Below, piece after piece: positions 1 to 8,725 of a stretch of 40,026 nucleotides of DNA. This DNA is from Candidatus Bathyarchaeota archaeon (GTDB lineage Archaea > Thermoproteota > Bathyarchaeia > 40CM-2-53-6 > JALHTG01). Numbering within the stretch: the stretch's first letter is position 1; the number at the start of each line of letters is the position of its first letter. Location of the stretch: the NCBI GenBank assembly GCA_022865705.1, contig JALHTG010000113.1, forward strand, positions 1 through 40,026, given 5' to 3'. The position numbers and the translations under genes are program-made. Below the pieces are notes generated by a model. The model had not been told where the DNA came from. It did not search any database and saw nothing but the letters and a program-made list of their open reading frames with translations.

Positions 1-224
1 CGTACACAGTGGTTGGGGTCGTTTTGGGCGCTTTTGTGAGTTTGGTTAGCTTTTGGGCTGACAGGTCAAGCCGTGATTCGCAGGAAATGTTGGGAATCAA
101 GACGATTACGCGAGGTGCCACTGCAAACGTTCAATCCATGGTCTTCGGTGCAGTTGTCGTAGTTGTGCCAGCACTGATTCTTGCTTCTGTAGTCGCGCTA
201 GTCGTAAGAAGGAGGACTGCTTGA
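1..224 (+). CDS. C-terminal fragment of a membrane protein
   Basis: The reading frame is open from the left edge, so the gene begins outside the window and only about 73 codons are visible. The visible part has a hydrophobic stretch near its start (VVGVVLGAFVSLVSFW), a short polar segment, and a strongly hydrophobic helix (about residues 46-67 counted from the GTG at position 9) followed by a basic end RRRTA. This pattern indicates a protein whose last membrane helix ends in a positively charged tail, probably cytoplasmic. A C-terminal helix with an arginine tail is common in ABC-2/GldG-like membrane proteins, but that is only a guess. It converges with the uS19 gene, with 14 bases between them. 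Confidence 0.5.
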   Translation, partial: YTVVGVVLGAFVSLVSFWADRSSRDSQEMLGIKTITRGATANVQSMVFGAVVVVVPALILASVVALVVRRRTA

Positions 225-238
225 GGACAGATTTTTCT

Positions 239-643
239 CTACTTTAGGGGCACGTACATGGATGAGCGGCTAGCCCCGATACCAGGTGTTCCGTGAGTCA
301 CCTTTTGGTTGGTTATCACGAATTCCCCTAGATAGTGCCCGATCATCTCTGGCCTAATCGTAACTGGGCTGAACTCCTTTCCTGAGTGGACATTGAAGGT
401 CATTCCGACCATTTCGAGCATAACCAATAGGTCTCGGCAATGTGTCTTGAGTTGAATAGGGGCAGTTTCTTTGCCGGGTTTCTTTGAGCTTCTTAGTTTT
501 TGCATAAGCTTTCTCTGTTCAGGAGATAGTCCTCTTTGAAGGGATCTTCTCTGCCTGGCGGGCATGAGGCGTATGAATTCGTCCATGGACATTGCTTGAA
601 GCTGCTCCAGGTTGTGGCCGCGATATTTGAATTGTTTCGGCAA
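239..643 (-). CDS. rps19: Small ribosomal subunit protein uS19
   Basis: This 134-residue protein is the archaeal/eukaryotic form of S19, which binds 16S rRNA in the head of the small subunit. It has the archaeal N-terminal extension ([31 protein letters not shown]) before the shared core. The core carries the conserved [10 protein letters not shown] and [14 protein letters not shown] stretches and ends in the basic GIGASRSS segment. It is the last gene of the minus-strand run uL3-uL4-uL23-uL2-uS19, 63 bases after uL2. In most archaea uL22 and uS3 follow; here a convergent unrelated gene follows, so the operon ends early. Function is certain from sequence. Confidence 0.97.
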   Translation of the reverse strand: MPKQFKYRGHNLEQLQAMSMDEFIRLMPARQRRSLQRGLSPEQRKLMQKLRSSKKPGKETAPIQLKTHCRDLLVMLEMVGMTFNVHSGKEFSPVTIRPEMIGHYLGEFVITNQKVTHGTPGIGASRSSMYVPLK

Positions 644-706
644 GTTGTTTGCACTCTTCCTTTTGACGTGCTGCTCGCTTTATTTAATCCTTCGATAGCA
701 GGAGAG

Positions 707-1462
707 TCACAGAATTTGGGCCACTTTTCTCATGCGCGCGCGCGCTCTTCCGGTCTGTCTTGCTGCGATCAATCCGACCTTTCTGCCAGGAGGCGTGTTT
801 CTTGAGACAGTTGTGGGTTTCCCTGCATGCTTGTGACGGCCTCCTCCGTAGGGGTGAGAAGCTGAGACCATTTTTGTTCCTTTCACGATTGGCCATCGTC
901 TACCTCTTGTTCTCATCAAGTGTTTCTTCGCTCCTGCCTTCAGAAAAGGTTTCTCTGTTCTTCCCGCTGCTGAAATGACGCCAACTGTTGCTCTGCATTC
1001 ATCCTTCAGGTATACCGATCTTCCAGATGGGAGTCTGACCTCAGTTCCTCTAGGCGTGTGTGCACCAACAAGAGCATACGTTCCGGAAGACCTCGCCAAA
1101 GTTCCTCCGTCGCTAGGGTTGAGCTCTAAGTTGCATACAAGGGTTCCTTCGGGCATCTTGCCTATTGGCAGTATGTTTCCTATCTCAACAGTTGCTGTTC
1201 CACCTCGTGCGACTTTCTGTTCTAGCCCAAGACCTTCAGTGGCTGGTACGTAGAACTTTTCGCCGTTTTCAAACTTGAGTAGGGCGAGTGGAGTTCCTCT
1301 TCCCGGGTCGTGGACAATTTCTGAAACCCCTCCTTTGAGCACTCCAGTCAGTTCACTTGCTGCGAGAGGAGGGTATCGTGCAGGACCTTTTCTTCGATAT
1401 GTGGGGGCACGAAAGACGGCTGTGCCTCTGCCTCTTCTTTGCACAAGTATGTTCTTTCCCAT
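707..1462 (-). CDS. rpl2: Large ribosomal subunit protein uL2
   Basis: This 251-residue protein is uL2, a 23S rRNA-binding protein next to the peptidyl-transferase centre. The start MGKNILVQRRGRGTAVFRAP is typical of archaeal uL2. The central EIGNILPIGKMPEGTLVCNLE and the C-terminal SASHPYGGGRHKHAGKPTTVSRNTPPG region, including the conserved histidine in GGGRHKH, are present. Length is normal for archaea (about 240). It lies 15 bases downstream of uL23 on the same strand and is almost certainly co-transcribed with it. Confidence 0.98.
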   Translation of the reverse strand: MGKNILVQRRGRGTAVFRAPTYRRKGPARYPPLAASELTGVLKGGVSEIVHDPGRGTPLALLKFENGEKFYVPATEGLGLEQKVARGGTATVEIGNILPIGKMPEGTLVCNLELNPSDGGTLARSSGTYALVGAHTPRGTEVRLPSGRSVYLKDECRATVGVISAAGRTEKPFLKAGAKKHLMRTRGRRWPIVKGTKMVSASHPYGGGRHKHAGKPTTVSRNTPPGRKVGLIAARQTGRARARMRKVAQIL

Positions 1463-1477
1463 GTTTCATGTTCTCCT

Positions 1478-1738
1478 CTACAGAAGACCAAGCTTTACCG
1501 CAAGATCAGCTGCCTTGTGTTCTGGTGAGAGTTTGACATATGCTTTCTTTATCCCTCTCGAGGTTATTACGGTGTGGATGTCTGAGACTCTTACAGCGTA
1601 GAGTTCTTCGACCGCTCGTTTCACATCATTCTTCGTGGCTCTCAGATCCACAATGAATGTGATCTTGTTCTCCGTCTCAATGAGATTGACTGAGTCTTCG
1701 GAGACCAAAGGATGATGGATGACTTCCCTTGTGTCCAT
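1478..1738 (-). CDS. rpl23: Large ribosomal subunit protein uL23
   Basis: This 86-residue protein is uL23, which sits at the polypeptide exit tunnel and docks signal recognition particle and chaperones. The sequence has the expected N-terminal HHPLVSEDSVNLIETENKITFIVD pattern and the motif KNDVKRAVEELYAVRV, ending in KAYVKLSPEHKAADLAVKLGLL. Size matches archaeal homologues (81-86). It is 13 bases downstream of uL4 and 15 bases upstream of uL2 on the minus strand. Confidence 0.97.
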   Translation of the reverse strand: MDTREVIHHPLVSEDSVNLIETENKITFIVDLRATKNDVKRAVEELYAVRVSDIHTVITSRGIKKAYVKLSPEHKAADLAVKLGLL

Positions 1739-1751
1739 TCCTCAACGTCTC

Positions 1752-2543
1752 CTATTGCGCACTTAGCAGTTTAATGGCAGATTCCGACCAAATGGTCAGC
1801 CTGCCGGGGTGTGCTCCTGGCGCCAACATCTCTGCGCCGAGATTGTTCACTTTGACTACATCTATACCTGGAACATTACGCGCGGCCCTAGTTATGCTCC
1901 CGTCTTCGGAAACAACTATCAGGGGGCCGACTGCGTGACGAGTTCCTTTTCCTCGAGTAGCCTTTCGTCCTCCTCGAGTTTTCTTACTGAGGAGTACTCG
2001 CATGATGTCATCCCATACGCCTAGGTTCCGCATTACGTCTCTCATGGCTCTTGCCTTTTCTACAGTTTGAATGTCATCAGAGACAATCAAAGGGAGTGCT
2101 GTCTTCTTCGGCAAGATATGACCTCTTCCCTCGACAATTTCTCTCATCGCTGTCGCTGCTATTGCCGATCTGATTGCAAGTCTTCTCTCCTTGGCGTTCA
2201 TGCTCTTCGATAGCACCTTTTCCACTCGCGGAGGATGAGTGACTCTGCCCTTTACAGTGTTTGGCGCAAATGCAGCCATAGATGCACGCGGGTGTCGTTC
2301 ACCTCTAACCCTTGGGACACGTGCAAGTGCAAGTCCGACCCCGAGAGACACTGCGGTAGTTCTCTTGCCGGCCATGGGGTCTCTCCCTTGAGGTTGGAAT
2401 CGATTCGACTGCGCTGCTATCACTGCTCTCTTGATGACATCTGGTCTAAAGGGCGTGTAGAAAACATCCGGGAGTGTGATCTTTCCGACTTTCTTTCCAT
2501 CCATTGCCAGAACATCGACAGTTTTTGCGCTCATATGGCTCAC
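1752..2543 (-). CDS. rpl4: Large ribosomal subunit protein uL4
   Basis: This 263-residue protein is archaeal-type uL4, which lines the exit tunnel with an extended loop. Diagnostic features are the opening KITLPDVFYTPFRPDVIKRAV, the basic loop (GRDPMAGKRTTAVSLGVG...RVRGERHPRASMAAFAP), and the C-terminal GPLIVVSEDGSITRAARNVPGIDVVKVNNL followed by LAPGAHPGRLTIWSESAI. It starts 9 bases after the uL3 stop codon on the same strand. Confidence 0.97.
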   Translation of the reverse strand: MSHMSAKTVDVLAMDGKKVGKITLPDVFYTPFRPDVIKRAVIAAQSNRFQPQGRDPMAGKRTTAVSLGVGLALARVPRVRGERHPRASMAAFAPNTVKGRVTHPPRVEKVLSKSMNAKERRLAIRSAIAATAMREIVEGRGHILPKKTALPLIVSDDIQTVEKARAMRDVMRNLGVWDDIMRVLLSKKTRGGRKATRGKGTRHAVGPLIVVSEDGSITRAARNVPGIDVVKVNNLGAEMLAPGAHPGRLTIWSESAIKLLSAQ

Positions 2544-2552
2544 CGAGATTTC

Positions 2553-3551
2553 CTACTTCGTTTGAATGCTCACGTATTCGATCTTGGGAGGTGAAGGTGG
2601 ACCGATCTTGGCTCTAGCAGCGTGCTTCATTGTGACGAGCCTCCTTGTGGGTCCATAGACACTTCCAGCCAGCATCAAGTAGCCTCCTTTGATCGGACCA
2701 GAGTGAATGAAGCCCCGTTTCGGATTGACCTCCGTTGCGTCTTCCCCGATCTTCACTATCTGTTGGCTGTACGAAGTTCTCTGATGGAATCCCATCTGCC
2801 CTGCTCTGGGCACTGTGTACTGAACAATGGAAGGATTCCAGCCACCTATCGTTCCCACTTGACGAACAGTCTTCCTTGACTTGTGGAATTTTCTGCGGAT
2901 CCCCCAGCGCTTGACAGGGCCTTGGATTCCCTTTCCCTTGGTTATCCCTGCAACATCAACCCATTCGCCCTGTTGGAAGACATCGGAAACATTTACTTCT
3001 TTGCTGAGTATGCTTTTTGCGTACTCGAGCTGCTCCTTCGTGGCTCCTCCGCTCACTTTGATCTCGATGATCTCCGGGGTCTTTCTTGCGACATTGGCTA
3101 GTTCGGGTTGGGTTGTGGCCAATACTCTAATCTCATGAATCTTCCCGAGGGAAGATTCGATCTTCTTCAATGCTTCCTCGGTTTTCGGGGTTTTGGGCAC
3201 TGATAGTAGGCGGCCAAGATTCTTGGAGAAGGTCTGAGCCCATGCTTCTGTTAGAGTTCTCAGCCCAGTTGATCTCTTCTCGTAGGCTCTAACTGCACAT
3301 ATCGTCATGGGTGGGCTGTCTATCAATGTGACAGGAAGAGTGACTTCCTTTCCGAAATTGAATGATCCTTTCTGATTATCGATTGTTAAGAGGTGGGTCA
3401 TTCCAACCTTGTAGCCTGAAAAGGCCAGGAGCTTGGGTTTTCCTTCGATCTCGGGCCAATGCCTAATGCGTGCTCTCCATCGTTTGGCACGTCCCCTGGG
3501 AAGGTACGCTAATGAGCCTCTTTTGGGAGCGTGCTTCTTTCTGTGGCCCAA
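2553..3551 (-). CDS. rpl3: Large ribosomal subunit protein uL3
   Basis: This 332-residue protein is uL3, one of the first proteins assembled on 23S rRNA, with a finger reaching the peptidyl-transferase centre. It begins MGHRKKHAPKRGSLAYLPRGRAKRW, the archaeal signature, and carries VDVAGITKGKGIQGPVKRWGIR and RAGQMGFHQRTSYSQQIVKIG, the rRNA-contacting segment. It is the first gene of the minus-strand ribosomal cluster. A TATA-like element lies about 55 bases upstream, and the intergenic region is shared with the divergent SPOUT methyltransferase. Confidence 0.98.
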   Translation of the reverse strand: MGHRKKHAPKRGSLAYLPRGRAKRWRARIRHWPEIEGKPKLLAFSGYKVGMTHLLTIDNQKGSFNFGKEVTLPVTLIDSPPMTICAVRAYEKRSTGLRTLTEAWAQTFSKNLGRLLSVPKTPKTEEALKKIESSLGKIHEIRVLATTQPELANVARKTPEIIEIKVSGGATKEQLEYAKSILSKEVNVSDVFQQGEWVDVAGITKGKGIQGPVKRWGIRRKFHKSRKTVRQVGTIGGWNPSIVQYTVPRAGQMGFHQRTSYSQQIVKIGEDATEVNPKRGFIHSGPIKGGYLMLAGSVYGPTRRLVTMKHAARAKIGPPSPPKIEYVSIQTK

Positions 3552-3602
3552 CCTGAAACCTTCTATGATTGTCTACAGGACTACTGCACTTTCAGGGAGC
3601 GC

Positions 3603-3615
3603 TAGCTATTATAAA
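3603..3615 (-). promoter_or_regulatory. TATA-like element upstream of the uL3 operon
   Basis: In the 137-base gap between the divergent uL3 and SPOUT genes, the minus strand reads GGTTTATAATAGC. This is a good archaeal TATA box about 55 bases upstream of the uL3 ATG and would give a leader of roughly 30 nt. On the plus strand the same bases (TATTATAAACC) could also serve the SPOUT gene, about 80 bases downstream. This is a pattern call only. Confidence 0.5.
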
Positions 3616-3688
3616 CCTTACGAACAAGTGAGATCATCTGCATTGCAGATCCTTGGAACCGATGATTCGTCGACGTGTTGATTGAAGA

Positions 3689-4558
3689 ATGTCGTGGGCG
3701 CCTAGAAGAAAGAAGAGGCTTTCAGTGGCGATACCTTCCTCTTTCGTCTCTGACATTCCACATCTGAGGGAAAAAACCGTCCGAGTCGGCCTGTTAGCAA
3801 GGGCGGCAGCCATATTTCGCGTAGATGAAATCTTGATCTATCGTTCTACTGCTCAAGCCGACTCAAAGGAAGCACGATTCCTGAAAACAATCTTGTCGTA
3901 CCTGGAGACTCCGCAATATCTTAGAAAGAGAGTGTTCCCACTGTCTCAGGATATGCAGTACGTGGGGGTACTGCCCCCGCTAAGAACCCCACATCATCCC
4001 ATATCGAAAGCTAGCGAGAATGGATCAACGGCCTATCGTGAGGGGATAGTCGTCGCTTCAGAGAAGAACTGGGCTATCGTAGAGGTGGGCTTGGCTGACG
4101 AAGTGAGGCTCGAGGGGTCTTCCCTGAGGAAAGCAACTCGAGTCACAGTCAGAATTGAAAAGACTGGTCAAGGAGAAAGATTCTCCGTTGTTTCTCGAGA
4201 GGAGGTGCCCTTCTACTGGGGGTACAACGTATCCGTTTCTGAGAGAGCATTAGGGGAGACTCTGAAACGGCGTAGCGACGAACTGATAATCTTGACGTCT
4301 AGGTATGGTGATCCGTTGCTCCAAAGAATGGAGGATCTGAAGCGAGAGCTGAGTGAAGCCTCAAGGATCTTGGTTGTGTTCGGTTCGCCTCAGGAAGGGA
4401 TCGCTGAGATTCTTTCAAGAGAACGATTGAAACCGCTGGATTTCACTGATATCATTCTGAACATGTTTCCCAATCAGGGCACCGTAACTGTGAGGACAGA
4501 GGAAGCTGTATACGCCACATTGGGAATACTGAATGTTTTGGAACCAATGCAGGAGTGA
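3689..4558 (+). CDS. SPOUT-class RNA methyltransferase (COG2106-like)
   Basis: This 289-residue protein matches the archaeal family of putative SPOUT methyltransferases related to human SPOUT1/C9orf114, which classically sits next to uL3 in archaea. The N-terminus (KRLSVAIPSSFVSDIPHLREKTVRVGLLARAAAIFRVDEILIY) forms the first Rossmann-like half. The middle, about residues 95-160, is a beta-rich insert typical of the family (EGIVVASEKNWAIVEVGLADEVRL). The C-terminus (ILVVFGSPQEGIAEIL...NMFPNQGTVTVRTEEAVYATLGILNVL) contains the expected trefoil-knot segment with the GSP loop for S-adenosylmethionine. A role on rRNA is inferred from the ribosomal neighbourhood. The next gene starts 11 bases downstream. 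Confidence 0.85.
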   Translation: MSWAPRRKKRLSVAIPSSFVSDIPHLREKTVRVGLLARAAAIFRVDEILIYRSTAQADSKEARFLKTILSYLETPQYLRKRVFPLSQDMQYVGVLPPLRTPHHPISKASENGSTAYREGIVVASEKNWAIVEVGLADEVRLEGSSLRKATRVTVRIEKTGQGERFSVVSREEVPFYWGYNVSVSERALGETLKRRSDELIILTSRYGDPLLQRMEDLKRELSEASRILVVFGSPQEGIAEILSRERLKPLDFTDIILNMFPNQGTVTVRTEEAVYATLGILNVLEPMQE

Positions 4559-4569
4559 GATGAGGACCT

Positions 4570-5679
4570 GTGCTTGAACTTGACAATGCTCAGATGATTC
4601 GAGGAATCGACCGACACAACATGCTTGAAAAGATTGATCTCATGCCTGAGTATCTGGATGAGTCCGCAACGAGCTTCAAGGAACCAGTGACGCCGAAGCG
4701 TCTGCCTGATGTTGACAACATAGTTGTCGTTGGCATGGGAACCTCAGCCATAGCTGCAGAGATCGCTTTGAACTGGCTCGTCGAGCAATTGACTATCCCA
4801 GCTGTGCTTATTCGAGACAGTAGGTTGCCGTCCTTCTCAAATCAGAAATCCATGATCTTGGCCATAAGCTACAGCGGAAATACGCAAGAAACACTCGAAG
4901 GGCTTCTGAACGCTCTTCAGCGGAAATGCAAGGCTGTAACGATTTCTTCGGGCGGAAACATGAAACGAATCTCTGAGATGAATCAGGTTCCTCATATTGA
5001 CGTGAGAAAGGGCCTGGAACCCAGAACGGCCTTTCCATTTCTGTTTACAGCCACTTCACTTACCTTGGCTTTGTTTAGCAAGAAAAGAGATGCTGCCAGA
5101 GAGATCCAAGAGGCCTCCGACAATCTTAGGAGCCTTAGGAACCAAGTCGGGCGGAGCATCTCCCACAAAGTCAATCCAGCAAAGCAACTCGCTGCCAGCC
5201 TCTTGGACTCGATTCCTGTAGTTTACGCCTTCCGCAAGAACGCAGGCCTTGCTAGAAGACTGAAGAATCAATTGAATGAGAACAGCAAGATGCCGGTCAT
5301 GTTGAGCATTCTGCCGGAAACCTGCCACAATGAATTGGAGGCGTGGGGCAAAGTCGACCAATACAAGTCGAAGTTTTCACACGTGTTTCTAAGGATGGAT
5401 GAGAACGAGGAAGAAACTATCAGAGTAGAGGAAACGAAGAAGATCCTGGCTGAAGCGGGAATGACGAACATCAATGAAGTCACGGGTGTAGGAAACACAA
5501 GGGTCTCTCAGCTACTATCGGTGACATACTTTGTAGACTATCTCAGCTTCTATCTATCGATTCTGAGAGGAATTGATCCTACTCCTTGGGAGAGAATACA
5601 GGACCTCAAAAAGAGAGTTCTTTTGAGAACACATTTCGAAGAAAGGCTAGCCGACGATATGATGAAGAAGAGTGACTAG
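4570..5679 (+). CDS. Bifunctional phosphoglucose/phosphomannose isomerase
   Basis: This 369-residue SIS-fold protein belongs to the archaeal PGI/PMI family, which interconverts fructose-6-phosphate with glucose-6-phosphate and mannose-6-phosphate. Visible marks are NIVVVGMGTSAIAAE (about residues 50-64), the sugar-phosphate loop ISYSGNTQETLEG (99-111), RTAFPFLFTATSL (152-164) and the catalytic CHNELEAWG (252-260, with His253 and Glu255). It starts with GTG, 11 bases after the SPOUT gene, so the two probably share a transcript. The stop codon overlaps the convergent DUF1893 stop codon within CTAG. Confidence 0.9.
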   Translation: MLELDNAQMIRGIDRHNMLEKIDLMPEYLDESATSFKEPVTPKRLPDVDNIVVVGMGTSAIAAEIALNWLVEQLTIPAVLIRDSRLPSFSNQKSMILAISYSGNTQETLEGLLNALQRKCKAVTISSGGNMKRISEMNQVPHIDVRKGLEPRTAFPFLFTATSLTLALFSKKRDAAREIQEASDNLRSLRNQVGRSISHKVNPAKQLAASLLDSIPVVYAFRKNAGLARRLKNQLNENSKMPVMLSILPETCHNELEAWGKVDQYKSKFSHVFLRMDENEEETIRVEETKKILAEAGMTNINEVTGVGNTRVSQLLSVTYFVDYLSFYLSILRGIDPTPWERIQDLKKRVLLRTHFEERLADDMMKKSD

Positions 5680-6155
5680 GCTTCGCGTGAGACTCCTGTC
5701 GCAAGGCGATGGCTAATCATCAGAAAGGCCTCTTTGGGAGAATCTGTTTCTAGCACGATTCTTTCGAAAGGGCACATGTCAGTCCCATGTTGGTTCAGAA
5801 TGTTCGGGACCAACGTATCATGCTGAAAAGGAATCGAATGCCTCTTCAAGACTTCTTCGCCAAGTCTGCTCATTACGAATGCATGTACCTCGGAGAGTTT
5901 CGCATAGACACAGAGAAGTGCTGCAGCTTTTCCTAGCACTCTGTCTGCCATTGCAGCTCCGTGAAGTGAAGACCCTTGTTTGCTTATGGCGTCTACCAGA
6001 CCCTTGACGCCTGACTCTTTGCTCGTGAATATTGTCTTGTTCTCCTTCACAATGGCTAGACTCAGCTTTTCAACAGTCAGTATGCTCTTGGCCAAATCTA
6101 CGTCTTGCAGTACTGAATGCTGCTGAGAAGCTCCGCTTCTACGTGGCATGTTCAT
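5676..6155 (-). CDS. DUF1893 domain protein
   Basis: This 159-residue protein resembles the DUF1893 family, found in archaea and Thermotogales. From family knowledge it has a cytidine-deaminase-like fold without a proven activity. The visible core runs from DVDLAKSILTVEKLSLAIVKENKTIFTSKESGVKGLVDAI through the glycine-poor helix GAAMADRVLGKAAALLCVYAKLSEVHAFVMSRLGEEVL to a C-terminal CPFERIVLETDSPKEAF. It starts 18 bases downstream of rtcB on the same strand, so it is likely co-transcribed with the RNA ligase; a role in RNA repair is only contextual. The first dozen residues (MNMPRRSGASQQ) are probably poorly conserved, and ATG at 6149 is an alternative start. Confidence 0.8.
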   Translation of the reverse strand: MNMPRRSGASQQHSVLQDVDLAKSILTVEKLSLAIVKENKTIFTSKESGVKGLVDAISKQGSSLHGAAMADRVLGKAAALLCVYAKLSEVHAFVMSRLGEEVLKRHSIPFQHDTLVPNILNQHGTDMCPFERIVLETDSPKEAFLMISHRLATGVSREA

Positions 6156-6173
6156 CCGCTTTGAGAACTGGCT

Positions 6174-7655
6174 CTATCCCTTTGTACATCCGAGCGGGGT
6201 CAACCTGGCTACTTTCGTTGCGATACCGAGCTGGTGGCTCACTTCTGCGACCCTGTCCACGTCCTTGTATGCACCTGGCGCTTCTTCGCTGATTACTGCC
6301 ATGCTTGCCGCTCTGACAAGTATTCCTCTCTGCTCCAGGTCCCGTTTGATATCATTTCCCAAGTACTTTCTCTTTGCGGCAGTTCGACTCATGTATCGCC
6401 CGGCCCCGTGTGCTGCTGACGAGAAGCTGAGCTCAGTTCCTCGTGGAGTTCCAACCAGAATCCATGAGCTTGTTCCCATGCTACCTGGGATCAGCACTGG
6501 CTGCCCGACGTTCTTGTAGTCTGCAGGTAGGTCACGATGCTCCGGGGGAAAAGCTCTAGTGGCGCCTTTCCGGTGAACATAGACCTTGGTTTGTTTCCCG
6601 TCGATGCTGTGGTCTTCAATCTTGGCAATGTTGTGGGCAACGTCGTAGATGAGGCGCATGTCAAGTGAGTCTGCTGGCTTTCCGAGGACTTTCTCGAACG
6701 CTTGCCTGGTCCAATGGGTGATCATTTGCCGGTTTGCCCACGCGAAGTTGCATGCGGCTGACATAGCGGCGAAGTATTCTTCTGCCTCGTTGCTTTTGGA
6801 TGGTGCGCAGGCCAGCTCTCGGTCTGGCAACTTGATGTTGTACTTGTGTACTGCGTGCTCCATGACTCTCAGATAGTCGCTGCAGACTTGGTGCCCGAAG
6901 CCTCGGCTACCAGTGTGAATCAGTACGAGTATTTGGCCTTCACTCTCGACGCCGAAACGTTTGGCCACGTCAGGATTGAGGATTTTGTCAACCTTCTCGA
7001 TCTCTAGGAAGTGGTTTCCGCTGCCCAGACTTCCAAGTTGTGTGCAACCTCTGTTCTTAGCTGTTGAAGAGACTTTGGAAGGATCAGCTGATTCCATACA
7101 TCCGTTTTCCTCACAGTGCGCTCCATCCTCAGCCCATCCGTATCCCTTCTCAACCGCCCATTCAACTCCATCAGATACCACCTTATCCAACTCGTTTGGA
7201 GTGACTCTAATCTTTCCACGGCTTCCGAGACCCGATGGGACATAATTGAAGAGGGTTTCAAGAATTGGTGCGAGCTTGCTGCGAACTTCCTTCTCGGTTA
7301 GGTTAGTTCTGAGGAGTCTCACGCCGCAGTTGATGTCATAGCCGACTCCTCCAGGGCTTATTGCTCCCTCCTCATAGTCTGTCGCGGCTACGCCTCCGAT
7401 TGGGAAGCCATATCCTTCGTGACCGTCAGGAAGAGTGATCGACCACTTGTAGATGCCGGGTAGATGAGCAACATTGGAGCATTGCTGAGCCGTTAGATCT
7501 GTCCGCATCTTCTCGAGAAGATTCTCGTCAGCGTATATCCTTCCGGGAACACGCATTCCAGGTTGATAGGACTGCGGTATCTCCCACACATATGGAGCAA
7601 CTGGTTGAATCGGAACCTTTGCCGATGTTCCTCTACGCATTTCTCCTTCTGACAT
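6174..7655 (-). CDS. rtcB: RNA-splicing ligase RtcB
   Basis: RtcB joins RNA ends with 2',3'-cyclic phosphate and 5'-OH using GTP and Mn2+. It is the tRNA-exon ligase of archaea. Signature segments are all present: ISPGGVGYDINCGVRLLRT (metal ligands Asp107 and Cys110 by this start), GSLGSGNHFLEIE (Asn214, His215), LIHTGSRGFGH (His247), YDVAHNIAK (His341), and SSAAHGAGRYMSR, whose histidine (His416) is the residue guanylylated in the family. I chose ATG at 7655 because GGAG lies nine bases upstream; a TTG at 7670 would add five residues and place that GGAG in coding sequence. A TATA-like GTTTAAATC lies near 7697-7705. RtcB precedes DUF1893; its cofactor archease lies about 0.6 kb away. Confidence 0.97.
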   Translation of the reverse strand: MSEGEMRRGTSAKVPIQPVAPYVWEIPQSYQPGMRVPGRIYADENLLEKMRTDLTAQQCSNVAHLPGIYKWSITLPDGHEGYGFPIGGVAATDYEEGAISPGGVGYDINCGVRLLRTNLTEKEVRSKLAPILETLFNYVPSGLGSRGKIRVTPNELDKVVSDGVEWAVEKGYGWAEDGAHCEENGCMESADPSKVSSTAKNRGCTQLGSLGSGNHFLEIEKVDKILNPDVAKRFGVESEGQILVLIHTGSRGFGHQVCSDYLRVMEHAVHKYNIKLPDRELACAPSKSNEAEEYFAAMSAACNFAWANRQMITHWTRQAFEKVLGKPADSLDMRLIYDVAHNIAKIEDHSIDGKQTKVYVHRKGATRAFPPEHRDLPADYKNVGQPVLIPGSMGTSSWILVGTPRGTELSFSSAAHGAGRYMSRTAAKRKYLGNDIKRDLEQRGILVRAASMAVISEEAPGAYKDVDRVAEVSHQLGIATKVARLTPLGCTKG

Positions 7656-7777
7656 TGCCTTTGTCTCCAACGCACCAGTAGACTCGAATGCGCAGATTTA
7701 AACTTCATTTGCCTCTAGACCAATAAACTGGAAAAGGTAGAAATCGGCGTGTATGAAAGAGTTGGAGAAAATCCGTT

Positions 7778-8251
7778 TTGCGTCTCAAGGTTGTCAGAAG
7801 GCTAAGCCTCGAAGAGGTCAAGAAGAGACTTCAAGAACATGAGATTGCCAACAGGATGCCCTTTTCCGAATTTGAGAAACAGTTCATAGAGGGAAAGGTT
7901 GACCCTGTCCTTTTCGGGGAATATGTCGAGTGGGCAGACTTGCTGCATGCCTATGAGGCCTACATGGAAGGTGGAGAGCTCGACTATGTTGTTGAGGAGA
8001 CTTGGAGGATGAAGCCGGAAGAATTGGAGAAGATGTTGAATCCTAGGCGTCTGGAACTACTGGAGATGATCTCAGGATCTCACATTGAATCGATCAATGA
8101 TGTTGCGAGAAAGGTTGGCAGGAACGTGAGGAATGTGTACGATGATCTGAAGCTGCTGGAAAAAAAGGGATTTCTCCACTTTCGAAAGGTTGGCAAAAAG
8201 AAGATGGTTCCGGAGACACGTATTGAGGAGGTGCCAGTAATCATTCACTAG
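7778..8251 (+). CDS. Winged-helix DNA-binding protein, HVO_A0114-like
   Basis: This 157-residue protein ends in a helix-turn-helix of the type seen in HVO_A0114-like archaeal regulators: LNPRRLELLEMISGSHIESINDVARKVGRNVRNVYDDLKLLEKKGFLHF, about residues 87-135. The N-terminal half is acidic and helical (FEKQFIEGKVDPVLFGEYVEWADLLHAYEAYMEGGELDYV) and may mediate dimerisation or toxin contact. The only in-frame start near the expected end is TTG at 7778, preceded by GGAG at 7764-7767; the frame is closed by TGA at 7754. It lies between rtcB and archease but on the opposite strand, so it may regulate either or neither. Confidence 0.7.
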   Translation: MRLKVVRRLSLEEVKKRLQEHEIANRMPFSEFEKQFIEGKVDPVLFGEYVEWADLLHAYEAYMEGGELDYVVEETWRMKPEELEKMLNPRRLELLEMISGSHIESINDVARKVGRNVRNVYDDLKLLEKKGFLHFRKVGKKKMVPETRIEEVPVIIH

Positions 8252-8293
8252 AAAAGACCCAGATGACACTATTGATTGTAATCAGGCGAGCGT

Positions 8294-8725
8294 TCAGAGA
8301 TCAAGAATGAACTTCAAGACATACGTGCCATTTCTTCGGCCTATCTCCATTTGGTGATAAGTCACAGCTTTGACTTCAGTTCTGGGCTCGTGTTTGCTGG
8401 TGTCGAATAGTTCGCCGAAGGCCGTTGCCCGCAACTTCCATTCATTATCGGCGTGGATGAGTTCAGAAACGTCAAACTTCGAATAGAGCTTTCTCTCAAT
8501 CTCAAACTTGAGCAGAAGTTGCTCAAGCCAATTGTACAAGAGTGCCTTTTCATCCCACCCATCTACGGAGATCTTGTCCTCAATTTTCTGTTCGATCTTG
8601 TGCGTATCGGTCATCACTTCAAACATGGCTAACGCCGCGTTCTGGAAGGCCTCCTCAAGGCTCCGCCCATATGCTGCTATGTAGGCGTCTGAAACGTGTT
8701 CCAGAAACTCATACTTTGGCTCCAT
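8294..8725 (-). CDS. Archease, RtcB cofactor
   Basis: This 143-residue protein is archease, which binds metal and activates RtcB for guanylylation and multiple turnover. Family marks are YEFLEHVSDAYIAAYGRSLEEAFQNAALAMFEVM with the conserved His10/Asp13, the central ALLYNWLEQLLLKFEIE, AVTYHQMEI, and the C-terminal FILDL with a conserved aspartate near the end. Length is typical (about 140). It is on the minus strand and starts 168 bases from the tRNA-Ser gene. A TATA-like GGTTTATC lies about 40 bases upstream of the ATG. Confidence 0.94.
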   Translation of the reverse strand: MEPKYEFLEHVSDAYIAAYGRSLEEAFQNAALAMFEVMTDTHKIEQKIEDKISVDGWDEKALLYNWLEQLLLKFEIERKLYSKFDVSELIHADNEWKLRATAFGELFDTSKHEPRTEVKAVTYHQMEIGRRNGTYVLKFILDL

